Shown piece after piece: positions 47,035 through 57,226 of a stretch of 64,000 nucleotides of DNA. This DNA is from Rhodanobacter sp. AS-Z3. Lineage in GTDB: Bacteria; Pseudomonadota; Gammaproteobacteria; Xanthomonadales; Rhodanobacteraceae. Location of the stretch: positions 2,007,001 to 2,071,000 of the forward strand of contig NZ_CP119392.1 of NCBI RefSeq assembly GCF_029224025.1, read 5' to 3'. Position 1 is the stretch's first letter. The number at the start of each line of letters is the position of its first letter. Below the pieces are notes generated by a model. It saw only the letters and a program-made list of their open reading frames with translations. It made no database searches and had not been told where the DNA came from. A program made the translations under genes and the position numbers.

Positions 47035-48006
47035 ATGAATCATCCTCAGCATCACCCCCACGAGCACGAGCACGAGCATTCACCGGCGCAGGGACACGGA
47101 GCCCATCAGCATGGTCCGGCGGCCGGCGGAAGCAGTCGCAAGCTGCTGCTGGCACTGGTGTTGACCAGCATCATGATGGTGGTCGAGGTGATTGGCGGCC
47201 TGTGGTCCGGCTCGCTGGCCTTGCTTGCCGATGCAGCGCACATGATGGTCGACACGCTGGCGCTGTTGCTGGCTGTAGTTGGCGCGTGGATGGCGACCAG
47301 GCCCGCCGACGCGCGCCGCAGCTACGGCTACGGCCGGATGGAAGTGCTGGCCGGTTTCGTCAATGCGTTGAGCCAATTCGTGCTGGTCGCGTGGATCGCC
47401 TGGGAGGCAGCGGTGCGCTTGCGTCATCCCGGCGAGATTCTCTCGGGCGTCATGCTGGTGGTTGCCGTTGCGGGGCTGCTGGTCAATGCATTGGTGCTGC
47501 GCACGCTGCACGGACACGCGCATGACGACGTGAATTTGGCTGGAGCCAGCCTGCATGTGCTGGGTGACCTGCTCGGTTCGGTGGCTGCCGTGCTGGCGGC
47601 GCTGGCAATTCGCTGGTTCCACTGGTTGTGGGCCGATCCGCTGCTGTCGTTGCTGGTTTCGCTGCTGATCCTCAACAGCGCGTGGCGACTACTGCGAAAG
47701 TCGGCGCATATTCTGTTGGAAGGGGTGCCCGACGGCATCGACACCCACGCGGTGGAGGCTTCGCTGCGCACGGCGGCGCCGGGCATCTGCGATATTCATC
47801 ATCTGCATGTCTGGCAGCTCGCTTCAGGTTCGCGCATGGCTACCGTACATGCCGAGCTGGATGAGGGCGCCGACGGGGTGATGGTGTTGCATGCCATCAA
47901 GCGCACGCTGCTGGAACGTTTCTCGATCCGGCACGTCACCGTGCAGATCGATCCGGGGCCGTGTCCTGATCCGGCAGGGGACTGCAACGGCCATGGGCAT
48001 CACTGA
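47035..48006 (+). CDS. zinc-type cation diffusion facilitator
   Basis: 323 residues. His-rich N-terminus, six membrane helices, and a C-terminal cytoplasmic domain (ICDIHHLHVWQLASGSRMAT). The transport site is HD-HD: His69-Asp73 in LADAAHMMVDTLA and His174-Asp178 in LHVLGDLLGS, the zinc-selective type, with a further His loop (LHGHAHDD) between helices 4 and 5. Resembles CzcD/ZitB, which export zinc using the proton gradient. Its position 46 nt after the Zur-box gene is odd for an exporter, which normally is not repressed by zinc. Confidence 0.9.
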   Translation: MNHPQHHPHEHEHEHSPAQGHGAHQHGPAAGGSSRKLLLALVLTSIMMVVEVIGGLWSGSLALLADAAHMMVDTLALLLAVVGAWMATRPADARRSYGYGRMEVLAGFVNALSQFVLVAWIAWEAAVRLRHPGEILSGVMLVVAVAGLLVNALVLRTLHGHAHDDVNLAGASLHVLGDLLGSVAAVLAALAIRWFHWLWADPLLSLLVSLLILNSAWRLLRKSAHILLEGVPDGIDTHAVEASLRTAAPGICDIHHLHVWQLASGSRMATVHAELDEGADGVMVLHAIKRTLLERFSIRHVTVQIDPGPCPDPAGDCNGHGHH

Positions 48007-48028
48007 CTATGCCGTTTAGCCTGGAGGC

Positions 48029-48037
48029 TGCTATAAT
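48029..48037 (+). promoter_or_regulatory. extended -10 promoter of the THX gene
   Basis: TGC followed by a perfect TATAAT, 36 nt before the THX start codon; the extended -10 form can work without a strong -35, which is indeed not visible. Confidence 0.55.
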
Positions 48038-48072
48038 GGCAGGCCGTACATTCAATAATTCAAGGAATTCCC

Positions 48073-48234
48073 ATGGGTAAGGGCGATCGCAAGACCCGTC
48101 GCGGCAAGACCAATCGCGGCAGCTACGGCAATTCCCGTGCGCATGGCGTGCAGCCTGCCGTGGTTGGCGCCAAGTCGACGGTGACCAAGCCGGCTGCTGC
48201 CAAGAAAGCTGCGCCGAAGAAAAAGTCGGCCTGA
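48073..48234 (+). CDS. 30S ribosomal protein THX
   Basis: 53 residues, very basic: MGKGDRKTRRGKTNRGSYGN is the THX signature, followed by an Ala/Lys tail (AAAKKAAPKKKSA). THX binds a pocket at the top of the 30S head in Thermus, and homologues occur in many bacteria with C-terminal extensions like this one. It has its own extended -10 promoter and a perfect terminator, so it is a monocistronic, probably highly expressed gene. Confidence 0.9.
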   Translation: MGKGDRKTRRGKTNRGSYGNSRAHGVQPAVVGAKSTVTKPAAAKKAAPKKKSA

Positions 48235-48262
48235 GCCAGCTTCTCGCTGCAGGTGTTGCCAG

Positions 48263-48289
48263 AAAACCCCCGCCTCGGCGGGGGTTTTT
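48263..48289 (+). terminator. Rho-independent terminator after THX
   Basis: AAAACCCCCGC and GCGGGGGTTTT around a CTCG loop, followed by T. Located 29 nt after the THX stop. Confidence 0.93.
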
Positions 48290-48433
48290 GTTTATGCGCG
48301 GACTGGCTTGGATGGACCGACTGCGGTTCCGTCAACGGGTTTCGGGAAGCGTCTTGCTTCGGTAAATCAGTGATTGCTGCGCGATAACCTGTCATGTATG
48401 CTTCGCACCACTGTGTTAATGCGTTAGTACATT

Positions 48434-48769
48434 ATGAAGCGTCGTTCACTCGATCCCGAATCCCCGCCCGGCTCTGCCGAGCAGAGCCTCTATGAGGCTT
48501 TGCTGTCCTTGCGCAACAGCGAGGAGATGGGCGCGTTCCTCAGCGACCTGTGCACTCCGGCCGAGCTGGAAGTGCTGGTGGATCGCTGGCGGGTAGTGCC
48601 ATATCTGCTCGAAGAAGTGTCCTACCGCGAAATCCACGAGCGCACCGCGGTCAGCATCACCACCATCGGGCGGGTGGCGCGCTACCTCAATCAGGGCAGT
48701 GGCGGCTACCTGGCTGCCGCCGCCCGCGCCGCCAAGAAGCAGGCGCAGACAGCAAGGAAAAAAGCATGA
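48434..48769 (+). CDS. YerC/YecD family TrpR-related regulator
   Basis: 111 residues. TrpR-type helix-turn-helix: LSDLCTPAELEVLVDRWRVV, YLLEEVSYREIHERTAVSIT, TIGRVARYLNQG; the tail is Ala/Lys-rich. It starts the histidine operon and overlaps hisG as ATGA, the standard arrangement in Xanthomonadales. The likely role is control of the his genes, possibly with an amino-acid co-repressor as in TrpR, but its ligand is not established. Confidence 0.88.
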   Translation: MKRRSLDPESPPGSAEQSLYEALLSLRNSEEMGAFLSDLCTPAELEVLVDRWRVVPYLLEEVSYREIHERTAVSITTIGRVARYLNQGSGGYLAAAARAAKKQAQTARKKA

Positions 48770-49659
48770 AGCCGCGGGATCGTTTGCGTATTGCCATGCA
48801 GAAATCCGGTCGATTGACCGAGCCGGCACTGGATCTGTTGACCCGTTGTGGGCTGACCTTCCGACAAAGCCGTGACAAGCTTTTTTGTTTCGGCGAAGGC
48901 GAGCCGGTGGACTTGCTGCTGGTGCGTGATGACGACATCCCGGGCCTGATCGCCCAGGGTGTATGCGATCTCGGCATTGTCGGGCGCAATGTGCTGAACG
49001 AGTTTCAGCTCACCGCCGGGCCGGACAGCGAACCGCTGAACGAGCTGCGTCCGCTCGGTTTTGGTCGTTGCCGCTTGTCGATCGCAGTGCCACAGGAAAT
49101 GGCATACAGCGAGCCGAAGGACCTGGCAGGAACGCGCATTGCCACGTCATATCCCGGCCTGCTTGGCGAGTGGTTGCGCACGCAGGGTATCGACGCGGGG
49201 GTGATGACCCTGGCCGGTTCGGTCGAGATCGCGCCCAAGCTGGGCACCGCTGACGCGATCTGCGATCTGGTGCAGAGCGGCGGCACACTGGTGGCCAACC
49301 AGCTGCGCGAAACCGATGTGCTGCTGGAAAGCGAGGCCGTGCTGGCCGGCGCGTTGACCCTGCCGGTGGACGAGCGTGGCGACATGCTGGAGCTGCTGCT
49401 GAAGCGGCTGGATGGCGTGATCCAGGTGCGTGAGTCACGCCTGCTGTTGCTGCAGACTTCGCGGCACACGCTGGAGGCGGTGACCCGCCTGTTGCCGGGT
49501 GGCCCGCAGCCGACCCTGTTGCCGGTGCTCGGTCAGCCCGATCAGTTGATGCTGCAGGCACTGTGCGCCGGTGAAGTGAGCTGGCGCCAGCTGGAGGAAA
49601 TCAAGAAGGCCGGTGCACGCGAAATGTTCGTGCTTCCCGTTGAGAAGATGCTCGCATGA
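48766..49659 (+). CDS. hisG: ATP phosphoribosyltransferase (long form)
   Basis: 297 residues from the ATG overlapping the yerC stop. First, feedback-inhibited step of histidine synthesis (ATP + PRPP). [32 protein letters not shown], and the PRPP loop [19 protein letters not shown] are conserved; the C-terminal 80 residues are the histidine-binding regulatory domain of the long HisG, so no HisZ is needed. Confidence 0.96.
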   Translation: MKPRDRLRIAMQKSGRLTEPALDLLTRCGLTFRQSRDKLFCFGEGEPVDLLLVRDDDIPGLIAQGVCDLGIVGRNVLNEFQLTAGPDSEPLNELRPLGFGRCRLSIAVPQEMAYSEPKDLAGTRIATSYPGLLGEWLRTQGIDAGVMTLAGSVEIAPKLGTADAICDLVQSGGTLVANQLRETDVLLESEAVLAGALTLPVDERGDMLELLLKRLDGVIQVRESRLLLLQTSRHTLEAVTRLLPGGPQPTLLPVLGQPDQLMLQALCAGEVSWRQLEEIKKAGAREMFVLPVEKMLA

Positions 49660-50963
49660 AGACTCTGGACTGGAACGCACTGGATGAAGCTGCTCGTGGC
49701 CAGGCGCTGGCACGCCCGGCGCAGTCGCGTGCGGACGAATTGCGCGATGGTGTCGCGCAGATCATCGCCAGCGTGCGCGCAGGTGGCGATGGGGCGCTGC
49801 GTGAGCTCAGCGCGAAATACGATCGCTGCACACTGGACGCCATCGCTGTCGACGAATCTGAATTCATCGCGGCCGAGGCGGCGCTCGATCCTGCGCTGAA
49901 AGCGGCGATCCGTGAAGCTGCCGCACGCATCGAACTGTTTCACCGCGCCGCGGCAATGCAGCCGGTATCGGTCGAGACTGCGCCCGGCGTGCGTATCGAG
50001 CGGGTGCTGCGACCGATCAGCCGGGTCGGCCTGTATGTGCCGGCCGGCAGTGCGCCATTACCGTCGACGGCGCTGATGCTGGGTGTGCCGGCGCAGATCG
50101 CCGGTTGCCGCGAAGTGGTGTTGTGCTCGCCGGCGCGCGCTGACGGAAGTTGCGACGAAGCGGTGCTGTACGCGGCGCGACTCACCGGCGTACACAAGGT
50201 ATTCAAGCTCGGCGGCGCGCAGGCAATTGCCGCGATGGCGTACGGCACGGATAGCGTGCCGAAGTGCGACAAGCTGTTCGGGCCGGGTAATGCGTGGGTC
50301 ACCGAAGCGAAATTGCAGGTGTCGTCCGATCCGGAGGGCGCAGCTATCGACATGCCGGCCGGCCCGTCCGAAGTGCTGGTGATTGCCGACGCGGACGCCA
50401 ACCCCGTGTTCGTCGCCGCTGATTTGTTGTCACAGGCTGAGCACGGTCCGGATTCGCAGGTGATTCTGCTGAGCCCGTCCGCCGCGCTGCTGGAAAAGGC
50501 GGCGGTTGAAGTCGAGCGGCAGTGTGCCGAGTTGCCGCGCAACGCGATTGCCAGCCAGGCGTTGGCACAGAGCCGGCTGATTCTGGTCGAGTCGCTGGCG
50601 CAGGCGGTTGCAGTCAGCAACCGCTATGCGCCGGAACATTTGATCGTGCAGGTCGCCGCGCCGCGCGAATTGCTGGCGGATGTCGAAACTGCCGGCTCCG
50701 TATTTCTCGGCCAGTGGGCGCCCGAGTCGGTGGGTGACTATTGCAGTGGCAGCAACCACGTGTTGCCGACGTACGGTTACGCGCGCAGCTACAGCGGCGT
50801 GTCGGTGGCCAGCTTTCAGAAGCAGATCAGCGTGCAGGAAGTGTCGGCTGAAGGGCTGCGCAACATCGGCCCATGTACCGCCACGCTGGCCGCTGCCGAG
50901 CAACTGGAGGCGCACCGCCGCGCGGTGACTTTGCGCCTGGCCGCATTGGAGGCGATGTCATGA
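49656..50963 (+). CDS. hisD: histidinol dehydrogenase
   Basis: 435 residues, ATGA overlap with hisG. Oxidises histidinol to histidine in two NAD-dependent steps. Signatures: [69 protein letters not shown] (zinc ligands), RYAPEHL and [15 protein letters not shown]. Full length. Confidence 0.97.
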   Translation: MKTLDWNALDEAARGQALARPAQSRADELRDGVAQIIASVRAGGDGALRELSAKYDRCTLDAIAVDESEFIAAEAALDPALKAAIREAAARIELFHRAAAMQPVSVETAPGVRIERVLRPISRVGLYVPAGSAPLPSTALMLGVPAQIAGCREVVLCSPARADGSCDEAVLYAARLTGVHKVFKLGGAQAIAAMAYGTDSVPKCDKLFGPGNAWVTEAKLQVSSDPEGAAIDMPAGPSEVLVIADADANPVFVAADLLSQAEHGPDSQVILLSPSAALLEKAAVEVERQCAELPRNAIASQALAQSRLILVESLAQAVAVSNRYAPEHLIVQVAAPRELLADVETAGSVFLGQWAPESVGDYCSGSNHVLPTYGYARSYSGVSVASFQKQISVQEVSAEGLRNIGPCTATLAAAEQLEAHRRAVTLRLAALEAMS

Positions 50964-52051
50964 GCGTGCTCGATCTGGCGCGAGCGGAAATTCGCGCAAT
51001 GCAGCCGTATTCCTCCGCGCGCATGGAAGCCAGCGGCGGCAAGGTATTCCTCAATGCCAATGAATCGGCATGGGCGCCGGTGGGTGATGACGGACTGGGT
51101 TGCAACCGCTACCCCGAACCGCAGCCCGCTGCATTGATCGAAGCATTGGCCACGCTGTACGGCGTACGCCGTGAGCAGTTGCTGGTGGGGCGCGGCAGCG
51201 ACGAGGCGATCGACTTGCTGGTGCGTGCGTTCTGTCGCGCGGGTGAGGATGCCATCCTGATCCAGCCGCCGACCTTCGGCATGTACGCAGTATGCGCAAA
51301 AATTCAGAACGCCGGCGTTATCGAAGTGGGCTTGAACGCCGACGCCACGCTGGACGTGGACGCGGTGCTTGCTGCGGTCACTCCCGCGGTGAAGCTGGTC
51401 TTCATCTGCACGCCCAACAATCCCACCGGGCAACTGGTGCCGCGTGAAAGTATCGAACGTCTGGCGGAGGCTCTGGCTGGCCGCGCACTGCTGATCGTGG
51501 ACGAGGCGTATGTCGAGTTTGCCGAAGTGGCCAGCGTGTCGGATTTGATCGACCGCTACGAAAACCTCGCCGTGCTGCGTACCTTGTCAAAGGCATGGGC
51601 GCTGGCCGGCGCACGCATCGGCAGCCTGCTGGCCAACGCCGAAGTGATCGCGTTGCTGCGGCGGATCATGCCACCGTATCCGCTGCCGTTACCGTGCGTG
51701 CATGCCGCATTGCTGGGTTTGTCCGGCTGGGGGCAGGCGAATGCCCGTGAGCACCTGGCCACCATTCGCGCCGAGCGTACGCGGCTGAGCAAGGCACTGA
51801 TGCAATTGCCTGGCGTGCGCGAAGTGCTGCCGTCACACGCGAATTTTCTTGCCGTGCGTTTCGATGATGCCGGTGCGGCTTATCAGCGCCTGCTGGCTGC
51901 CGGTGTGCTGGTACGTGATGTACGGCGCTATCCGAATCTGGGCGATGCCTTGCGCATCACCATCGGTACCCCTGCGGAGAACGAGCAGATGCTCACTGCC
52001 TTGAAGAGTTCAGTCATGGCTGGTCAGAATGTGGTCGAGGGATCGGCATGA
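50960..52051 (+). CDS. hisC: histidinol-phosphate aminotransferase
   Basis: 363 residues from the ATG overlapping the hisD stop. PLP enzyme converting imidazole acetol phosphate to histidinol phosphate. NANESAWAP at the N-terminus, [20 protein letters not shown], and the PLP Lys in [16 protein letters not shown] are present, and a substrate Arg lies in [14 protein letters not shown]. Part of the overlapping his operon. Confidence 0.96.
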   Translation: MSVLDLARAEIRAMQPYSSARMEASGGKVFLNANESAWAPVGDDGLGCNRYPEPQPAALIEALATLYGVRREQLLVGRGSDEAIDLLVRAFCRAGEDAILIQPPTFGMYAVCAKIQNAGVIEVGLNADATLDVDAVLAAVTPAVKLVFICTPNNPTGQLVPRESIERLAEALAGRALLIVDEAYVEFAEVASVSDLIDRYENLAVLRTLSKAWALAGARIGSLLANAEVIALLRRIMPPYPLPLPCVHAALLGLSGWGQANAREHLATIRAERTRLSKALMQLPGVREVLPSHANFLAVRFDDAGAAYQRLLAAGVLVRDVRRYPNLGDALRITIGTPAENEQMLTALKSSVMAGQNVVEGSA

Positions 52052-53115
52052 GTCAGCGCAAAATTCTCTTCGTCGATCGTGATGGCTGCCTGATCGAGGA
52101 GCCCGCCGATGAGCAGATCGACCGCTTCGAAAAACTGGCCTTGTTGCCGGGTGTGATCACTGCCTTGCAGCGCTTCGCGGCGGCGGGTTACGAGTTGGTG
52201 ATGGTGACCAATCAGGATGGCCTGGGCACGGCCAGCTTTCCCGAGGCCGACTTCACCGGCCCGCACGCATTGTTGCTCGGCATCTTCGCCTCGCAAGGCA
52301 TTCGTTTTCGGGAAGTGCTGGTCGACCGCAGCTTTCCGCAGCAAGGTCTGGATACGCGCAAGCCGGGTGTGGGATTGGTGCGTCACTACCTCGCCGACGA
52401 CAGCTGGAGCCGCGCCGCCTCGGCCATGGTTGGCGATCGCGAGACCGACCTGCAATTCGCCGCGAACCTCGGCGTGCGTGGCTGCCGTGTGGGACCGCTC
52501 GGTGTCAGTTGGGAAGCACTGGCGCACGAGTTGCTCGATGCGCCGCGCACCGCCAGCGTGGTTCGCAACACCAAAGAAACCCGTATCACCGTCAGCGTGG
52601 ATCTCGATCGGGTAGCCGAGCCGAAGGCGCACACGGGGCTGGGTTTCTTCGACCACATGCTGGAACAGATCGGCAAGCATGGCGGTTTTGCGTTGGCGTT
52701 GAACTGTGATGGCGACACGCATATCGACGAACACCACACCATCGAAGACTGTGCATTGGCGCTGGGTCAGGCATTGAAGCTGGCGCTGGGCGACAAGCGT
52801 GGTATCGGTCGCTATGGCTTCACCTTGCCGATGGACGAATCGCAGGCCAGCGCTGCGCTGGATTTGTCTGGCCGTCCCTACTTCAAATTTGAAGGCAGGT
52901 TTCCGCGTGAGCGTGTCGGCGAAGTGCCGACCGAACTGGTGCCGCACTTCTTCCATTCGCTGTGCGAAACGCTGGGTGCCAACCTGCATCTGAGTGTGCA
53001 GGGCGACAACGCACACCACATGGTCGAAGCCTGTTTCAAGGTGGTCGCGCGCACGTTGCGCCAGGCGATTCGTCGCGAGGGCAGCGAGCTACCCAGTACC
53101 AAGGGCACGCTGTAA
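52048..53115 (+). CDS. hisB: bifunctional histidinol-phosphatase / imidazoleglycerol-phosphate dehydratase
   Basis: 355 residues, ATGA overlap with hisC. N-terminal HAD phosphatase (about 1-165): [13 protein letters not shown] with the nucleophile Asp10 and Asp12, VMVTNQDGL, and [13 protein letters not shown]-terminal dehydratase: [37 protein letters not shown] with the metal-binding His cluster, and [20 protein letters not shown]. Fused form as in enterobacteria. Confidence 0.96.
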   Translation: MSQRKILFVDRDGCLIEEPADEQIDRFEKLALLPGVITALQRFAAAGYELVMVTNQDGLGTASFPEADFTGPHALLLGIFASQGIRFREVLVDRSFPQQGLDTRKPGVGLVRHYLADDSWSRAASAMVGDRETDLQFAANLGVRGCRVGPLGVSWEALAHELLDAPRTASVVRNTKETRITVSVDLDRVAEPKAHTGLGFFDHMLEQIGKHGGFALALNCDGDTHIDEHHTIEDCALALGQALKLALGDKRGIGRYGFTLPMDESQASAALDLSGRPYFKFEGRFPRERVGEVPTELVPHFFHSLCETLGANLHLSVQGDNAHHMVEACFKVVARTLRQAIRREGSELPSTKGTL

Positions 53116-53705
53116 TGAGCGTGGTCCTCGTCGATGCCGGTGGTACCAATATCGGTTCCGTGCGCTATGCGTTGCAACGGCTTGGCGTGGATGCGGCGCT
53201 GACCGCCGATCCGCAAGCGATTCGTGGCGCGGACAAGGTGATCCTGCCCGGCGTCGGTGCAGCGGGTCCGGGCATGGCTCGTTTGCATGATCTGGGTCTG
53301 GTCGACTTGTTGCGCTCCCTGACCCAGCCAGTGCTCGGCGTATGCCTTGGCATGCAGTTGCTGTGTGCGCATTCGGAGGAGGGTGATACCGAATGCCTTG
53401 GCGTGATTCCCGCATCCGTTCGCCGCTTCCGGGAGGCGCCGGGTGTACGCGTGCCGCACATGGGCTGGAGCCGGCTGCGTGCGACGCAGGCGCATTCCCT
53501 GCTGGCCGGACTGGGTGAGCAAGACCAGGTGTATTTCGTGCACAGCTATGCGGTGCCAGTGGGCGATTTTACCCTCGCCTGTGCCGACTATGCCGGTGAG
53601 TTTTCCGCGATCGTGGCCCGTGGAAATTTCCACGGCATGCAGTTCCATCCCGAGCGTTCGGCTGCCGTGGGCGCTCGCCTGTTGAAGAATTTCCTCAGCC
53701 TATGA
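53115..53705 (+). CDS. hisH: imidazole glycerol phosphate synthase subunit HisH
   Basis: 196 residues; start overlaps the hisB stop by one base (TAATG). Glutamine amidotransferase supplying ammonia to HisF. Catalytic Cys77 in LGVCLGMQLL, with His and Glu in HGMQFHPERS; PGVGAAGPGM forms the oxyanion region. Standard length. Confidence 0.96.
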   Translation: MSVVLVDAGGTNIGSVRYALQRLGVDAALTADPQAIRGADKVILPGVGAAGPGMARLHDLGLVDLLRSLTQPVLGVCLGMQLLCAHSEEGDTECLGVIPASVRRFREAPGVRVPHMGWSRLRATQAHSLLAGLGEQDQVYFVHSYAVPVGDFTLACADYAGEFSAIVARGNFHGMQFHPERSAAVGARLLKNFLSL

Positions 53706-54430
53706 GCTTCGACATCATTCCCGCCATCGATCTGCGCGAAGGGCGCGTGGTGCGCCTGCGTCAGGGTGACTATGCCCAGCAGACCACCTATACGCCCGAC
53801 CCGCGTGAGCTTGCCTTGCGTTACCTGCATGCCGGAGCGCACTGGCTGCATGTTGTCGATCTGGACGGCGCGCGTTCGGGCAGTCTGGAAAACCTCGCCG
53901 TGATCAAGGCGATTGTCGACCATGGCATCGACGTACAGGCCGGCGGCGGTGTCCGTGGCGAGGCCGACCTGCGCCGGTTATTCGATGTTGGTGTGCGCCG
54001 CGTGGTGCTCGGCAGCGTTGCCATTCGCGATCGGGAAACGGTAGCGGGCTGGCTGGACATGTTTGGCAGCGACCGCATCACCCTTGCACTGGATACTCGC
54101 CGTGTCGGCAACGACTGGCTGCTGCCCAGCGCCGGCTGGACCGAAGTCGAAGCGGCCACGCTGGACGAGCTGGCGCCGTGGTACGCCGCACGCGGTGCGA
54201 AACACCTGTTGTGCACCGACATCGAGCGTGACGGCATGCTCAGCGGTTTCAATATCGAGCTGTATCGTCACCTCACCGATCGCGTGCCCGAGCTTGCCCT
54301 GCAGGCCTCCGGCGGCGTGCGTTCGCTGGCCGATATCCATGCCGCACGCGAGGCTGGCGCGAGGGCCGTGATCCTGGGGCGTGCGTTGCTTGAGGGGCTG
54401 TTCACACTGGAAGACGCACTCGCATGTTGA
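53702..54430 (+). CDS. hisA: phosphoribosylformimino-AICAR-phosphate isomerase
   Basis: 242 residues, ATGA overlap with hisH. Amadori isomerase on a TIM barrel: [20 protein letters not shown] with the catalytic Asp, [22 protein letters not shown], and [17 protein letters not shown] with the second catalytic Asp. It overlaps hisF by 7 nt. Confidence 0.97.
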   Translation: MSFDIIPAIDLREGRVVRLRQGDYAQQTTYTPDPRELALRYLHAGAHWLHVVDLDGARSGSLENLAVIKAIVDHGIDVQAGGGVRGEADLRRLFDVGVRRVVLGSVAIRDRETVAGWLDMFGSDRITLALDTRRVGNDWLLPSAGWTEVEAATLDELAPWYAARGAKHLLCTDIERDGMLSGFNIELYRHLTDRVPELALQASGGVRSLADIHAAREAGARAVILGRALLEGLFTLEDALAC

Positions 54431-55194
54431 GCCGCCGCATCATTCCCTGCCTCGATGTACGCGATGGCCAGGTGGTCAAGGGTGTGCGTTTTCGCGATCA
54501 CGTGGTGATGGGCGAAATCGTCGATCTGGCCTTGCGCTATCGCGATGAAGGTGCCGACGAGCTGGTGTTCTACGACATTACCGCCAGCCCCGAAGGACGC
54601 AGCGTGGATCGGGCGTGGGTGGAGAAGGTTGCCCGCGTGATCGACATTCCGTTTTGCGTCGCCGGCGGCATTCGCTCGGTCGAAGAAGCGCGTGCCGTGC
54701 TGCATGCCGGCGCCGACAAAATTTCGGTGAACTCGCCTGCGCTTGAGCGGCCAGAACTCATCAACGAACTCGCCGCCGCCTTCGGCGTGCAGTGTGTAGT
54801 CGTGGGTATCGATTCGTTGCGCGATGCTGACGGCGAATGGCGCTTGCGTCAGTACACCGGCGATCCCACGAAGACGCAGGCACTGGCGCGCAAGAGCCTG
54901 GACTGGATCGTGGAAGCGCAGCAGCGCGGCGCCGGCGAAATCGTGCTTAACTGCATGGGCAGTGACGGTGTGCGCAACGGTTACGATCTTGAACAACTTT
55001 CCGCGGCACGAGCGATCTGCCACGTGCCACTGATCGCCTCCGGTGGTGCTGGCGAGCCGGAACATTTTCGCGCTGCCTTCGTCGACGCCGACGTGGACGG
55101 CGCATTGGCCGCGAGCGTGTTTCACTCCGGTGCCATCGCGATTCCCGCACTCAAACAGTACCTGCAAACGCAGGGCGTTCCTGTGCGTTTGTGA
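54424..55194 (+). CDS. hisF: imidazole glycerol phosphate synthase subunit HisF
   Basis: 256 residues. Cyclase subunit joining ammonia from HisH to [24 protein letters not shown] has the catalytic Asp11, [15 protein letters not shown] and [19 protein letters not shown] bind phosphate, and [15 protein letters not shown] has the second Asp. Followed 19 nt later by hisIE. Confidence 0.97.
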   Translation: MLSRRIIPCLDVRDGQVVKGVRFRDHVVMGEIVDLALRYRDEGADELVFYDITASPEGRSVDRAWVEKVARVIDIPFCVAGGIRSVEEARAVLHAGADKISVNSPALERPELINELAAAFGVQCVVVGIDSLRDADGEWRLRQYTGDPTKTQALARKSLDWIVEAQQRGAGEIVLNCMGSDGVRNGYDLEQLSAARAICHVPLIASGGAGEPEHFRAAFVDADVDGALAASVFHSGAIAIPALKQYLQTQGVPVRL

Positions 55195-55213
55195 GTTTCA
55201 AGGAAAGTCAGAC

Positions 55214-55843
55214 ATGAGCCATTCCACTATCGATACCAGCCGCCTCGACTGGCCCAAGGGCGGCGGTCTGCTTCCGGCCATCATCCAGCACTGGCTCACC
55301 GGTGAAGTGCTGATGCTCGGCTACATGAATGCCGAAGCGTTGGCGCAAACTCTAGCCAGCGCGGAGGTCACCTTCTACAGCCGCAGCAAGCAGCGCCTGT
55401 GGACCAAGGGCGAAAGCTCCGGCCACGTGTTGATGTTCAAATCCATCCGCATCGACTGCGATGCCGACACCTTGCTGATCCAGGTCGACCCACACGGTCC
55501 AACCTGTCACACCGGCACCTCCAGTTGCTTTGGTGACAGCGCCGATGTGCGCCCGCCGCTGGGCTTTCTCGCCGAACTCGATGCGCTGGTCGAACAGCGT
55601 CACACCGAGCGGCCCGAAGGCAGTTACACCACCAAATTGTTCGACGGCGGCATTCGCCGCATCGCACAGAAGGTCGGCGAGGAAGGTGTTGAAACGGCGC
55701 TGGCAGCAGTGGTGCAGGGCGATGAAGAATTGCTGGGCGAGTCGGCGGACCTGATCTTCCATCTCACCGTGGCGTTGCGTGCTCGGGGTTTGTCGCTGGG
55801 CGACGTAGTGGCAGTTTTGGCTGAGCGGCATCGTGGTGCGTAA
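55214..55843 (+). CDS. hisI: phosphoribosyl-AMP cyclohydrolase / phosphoribosyl-ATP pyrophosphatase
   Basis: 209 residues, fused HisI-HisE. Cyclohydrolase half: LMLGYMNAEALAQTL, FYSRSKQRLWTKGESSGH, IDCDADTLLIQVDPHGPTCH with metal-binding Asp and Cys. Pyrophosphatase half (about 115-209): RPEGSYTTKLFDGGIRRIAQ, KVGEEGVETALAAV and ADLIFHL. Last gene of the his operon; it has AAGGAAAG upstream rather than an overlap. Confidence 0.96.
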   Translation: MSHSTIDTSRLDWPKGGGLLPAIIQHWLTGEVLMLGYMNAEALAQTLASAEVTFYSRSKQRLWTKGESSGHVLMFKSIRIDCDADTLLIQVDPHGPTCHTGTSSCFGDSADVRPPLGFLAELDALVEQRHTERPEGSYTTKLFDGGIRRIAQKVGEEGVETALAAVVQGDEELLGESADLIFHLTVALRARGLSLGDVVAVLAERHRGA

Positions 55844-56102
55844 CCAGACCTGATGCGTCTGCGCAAGCTGCTTTGAACGCCGATCCAGCAGCCGAGGTGG
55901 AAGAACCTTCGGTGATCATGCGCCGAACTTTTGGTGTCGTTGGCGCAACGCGCAAACCTGCTGAGTCAATGCAATGGCAAGCTCCGCATCTTCCCGATGT
56001 ACCACAGCGCGGCCAGCGAGAAACCGATGAACAGCGCGAGCTTGGCGTAGCCGAGATGAGTGCAGGCATGTGCCCTTCGCGCCCGAGACGGGTTTTCTGC
56101 TT
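55844..56102. other. 259-nt spacer, his operon to AraC gene
   Basis: No convincing gene. On the minus strand a frame ending at 55966 encodes a hydrophobic stretch (YAKLALFIGFSLAALWYIGK) without an in-frame ATG, GTG or TTG that I can see, so it may be a remnant of a small membrane protein. Confidence 0.4.
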
Positions 56103-57095
56103 CTACCGCCGCGGTCGCGGCGCCTGCCCGGTCCACTGCCGGTAACTCCGCGTCAGCGCACTGTGTTCGGAATAGCCCAGCAGCAGTGCGATATCAGCGA
56201 CGGACAGCCGCGCGTCGCGCAGATAGATTTCAGCCATCTGACGGCGCACAGTTTCCAGTTCGGTGCGGAAGCTGGTGCCGGCCTGTTGCAGGTGGCGCTG
56301 CGCAGTGCGTGGCGTGACGGCGAGTCGTTCAGCGACGCGTGGCAGGGTGGGTTCGCCGTCATGCAGCAGGGCACCGATGGCGGTGCGTATGTGTGCAACG
56401 AAGGGTTCATCGGGTGTTGGCCATAGCGCCAGCAGTTGCTCGGTTTGCCGTTCCATCAGAGTGGACAGGTCGGCATTGGCGGCGCGCAGTGGCAGGGCAA
56501 GCGTGGCGCTGCTGAAGCGCACGCGCGTTACCGGTGCGGTGAACTCGACCGGACAACCGTAGGCTGCACGATATGCCGCGCAGTTGCGTGGTGCTGGGTT
56601 GACGAACTGCACGTATTGCGGAATGACCGGGCCGGCGGCGATGGCACGGCAGTAGTAGATCAGTGCAGTGATGGAGGTGTCATCGGCGAGGCTTCCGGGT
56701 TGGCCCTGATCGATGCCCCAGACCAGATCCACGTAATCGGCTTCGACCAACTGCAGCATCGGTGTCTGGTCATACACCAACCGCTGATAGCGCTGCAGCT
56801 TTTGCATGGCCGCGCCCAGCGTGGGCAGCGATTGCAGCAGAAAGCCCAGCGTACCCAGATGTCTTGGTTCGATGGTCTGACCTATACGCAGGCCGAGCAA
56901 GGGATCATCCATATGCTGCGACGCGCGTCGCAGCAGCTCGACCCAGTGCGCCATGGGAAAACCCACGGCTTGTTCCGGCGATTCTGCTGGCCGCGCTTCA
57001 CCCAGCACACGCCACGCATCGAGTCCAAGTGACTGCACGTAGTCGTGCAGCAGGCGGACGAATGCCGGCGAAATGGTGCGATTCGCTGTCTGCAT
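56103..57095 (-). CDS. AraC family regulator (Arabinose_bd / OruR type)
   Basis: 330 residues from the ATG at 57093-57095. The N-terminal ligand-binding half resembles the AraC-type Arabinose_bd domain (DPLLGLRIGQTIEPRHLGTL, GFLLQSLPTLGAAMQKLQRY); the C-terminal double helix-turn-helix is clear (LPRVAERLAVTPRTAQRHLQ, RLSVADIALLLGYSEHSALT, RSYRQWTGQAPRP). It is divergent from the amidohydrolase gene with 131 nt between, which makes that gene the likely target. Confidence 0.9.
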   Translation of the reverse strand: MQTANRTISPAFVRLLHDYVQSLGLDAWRVLGEARPAESPEQAVGFPMAHWVELLRRASQHMDDPLLGLRIGQTIEPRHLGTLGFLLQSLPTLGAAMQKLQRYQRLVYDQTPMLQLVEADYVDLVWGIDQGQPGSLADDTSITALIYYCRAIAAGPVIPQYVQFVNPAPRNCAAYRAAYGCPVEFTAPVTRVRFSSATLALPLRAANADLSTLMERQTEQLLALWPTPDEPFVAHIRTAIGALLHDGEPTLPRVAERLAVTPRTAQRHLQQAGTSFRTELETVRRQMAEIYLRDARLSVADIALLLGYSEHSALTRSYRQWTGQAPRPRR

Positions 57096-57226
57096 ACCCA
57101 GGCTGGATTCCGCACGAAGGAACCGGCAGCTTGGCGAGATGGCGCAAATTGTCAAGACGGAAGGTATGACATCTGGAAGGATCATGAGGTCCATGCCATG
57201 GCGCCGCGGGCGCGGGGGTTACCGTT

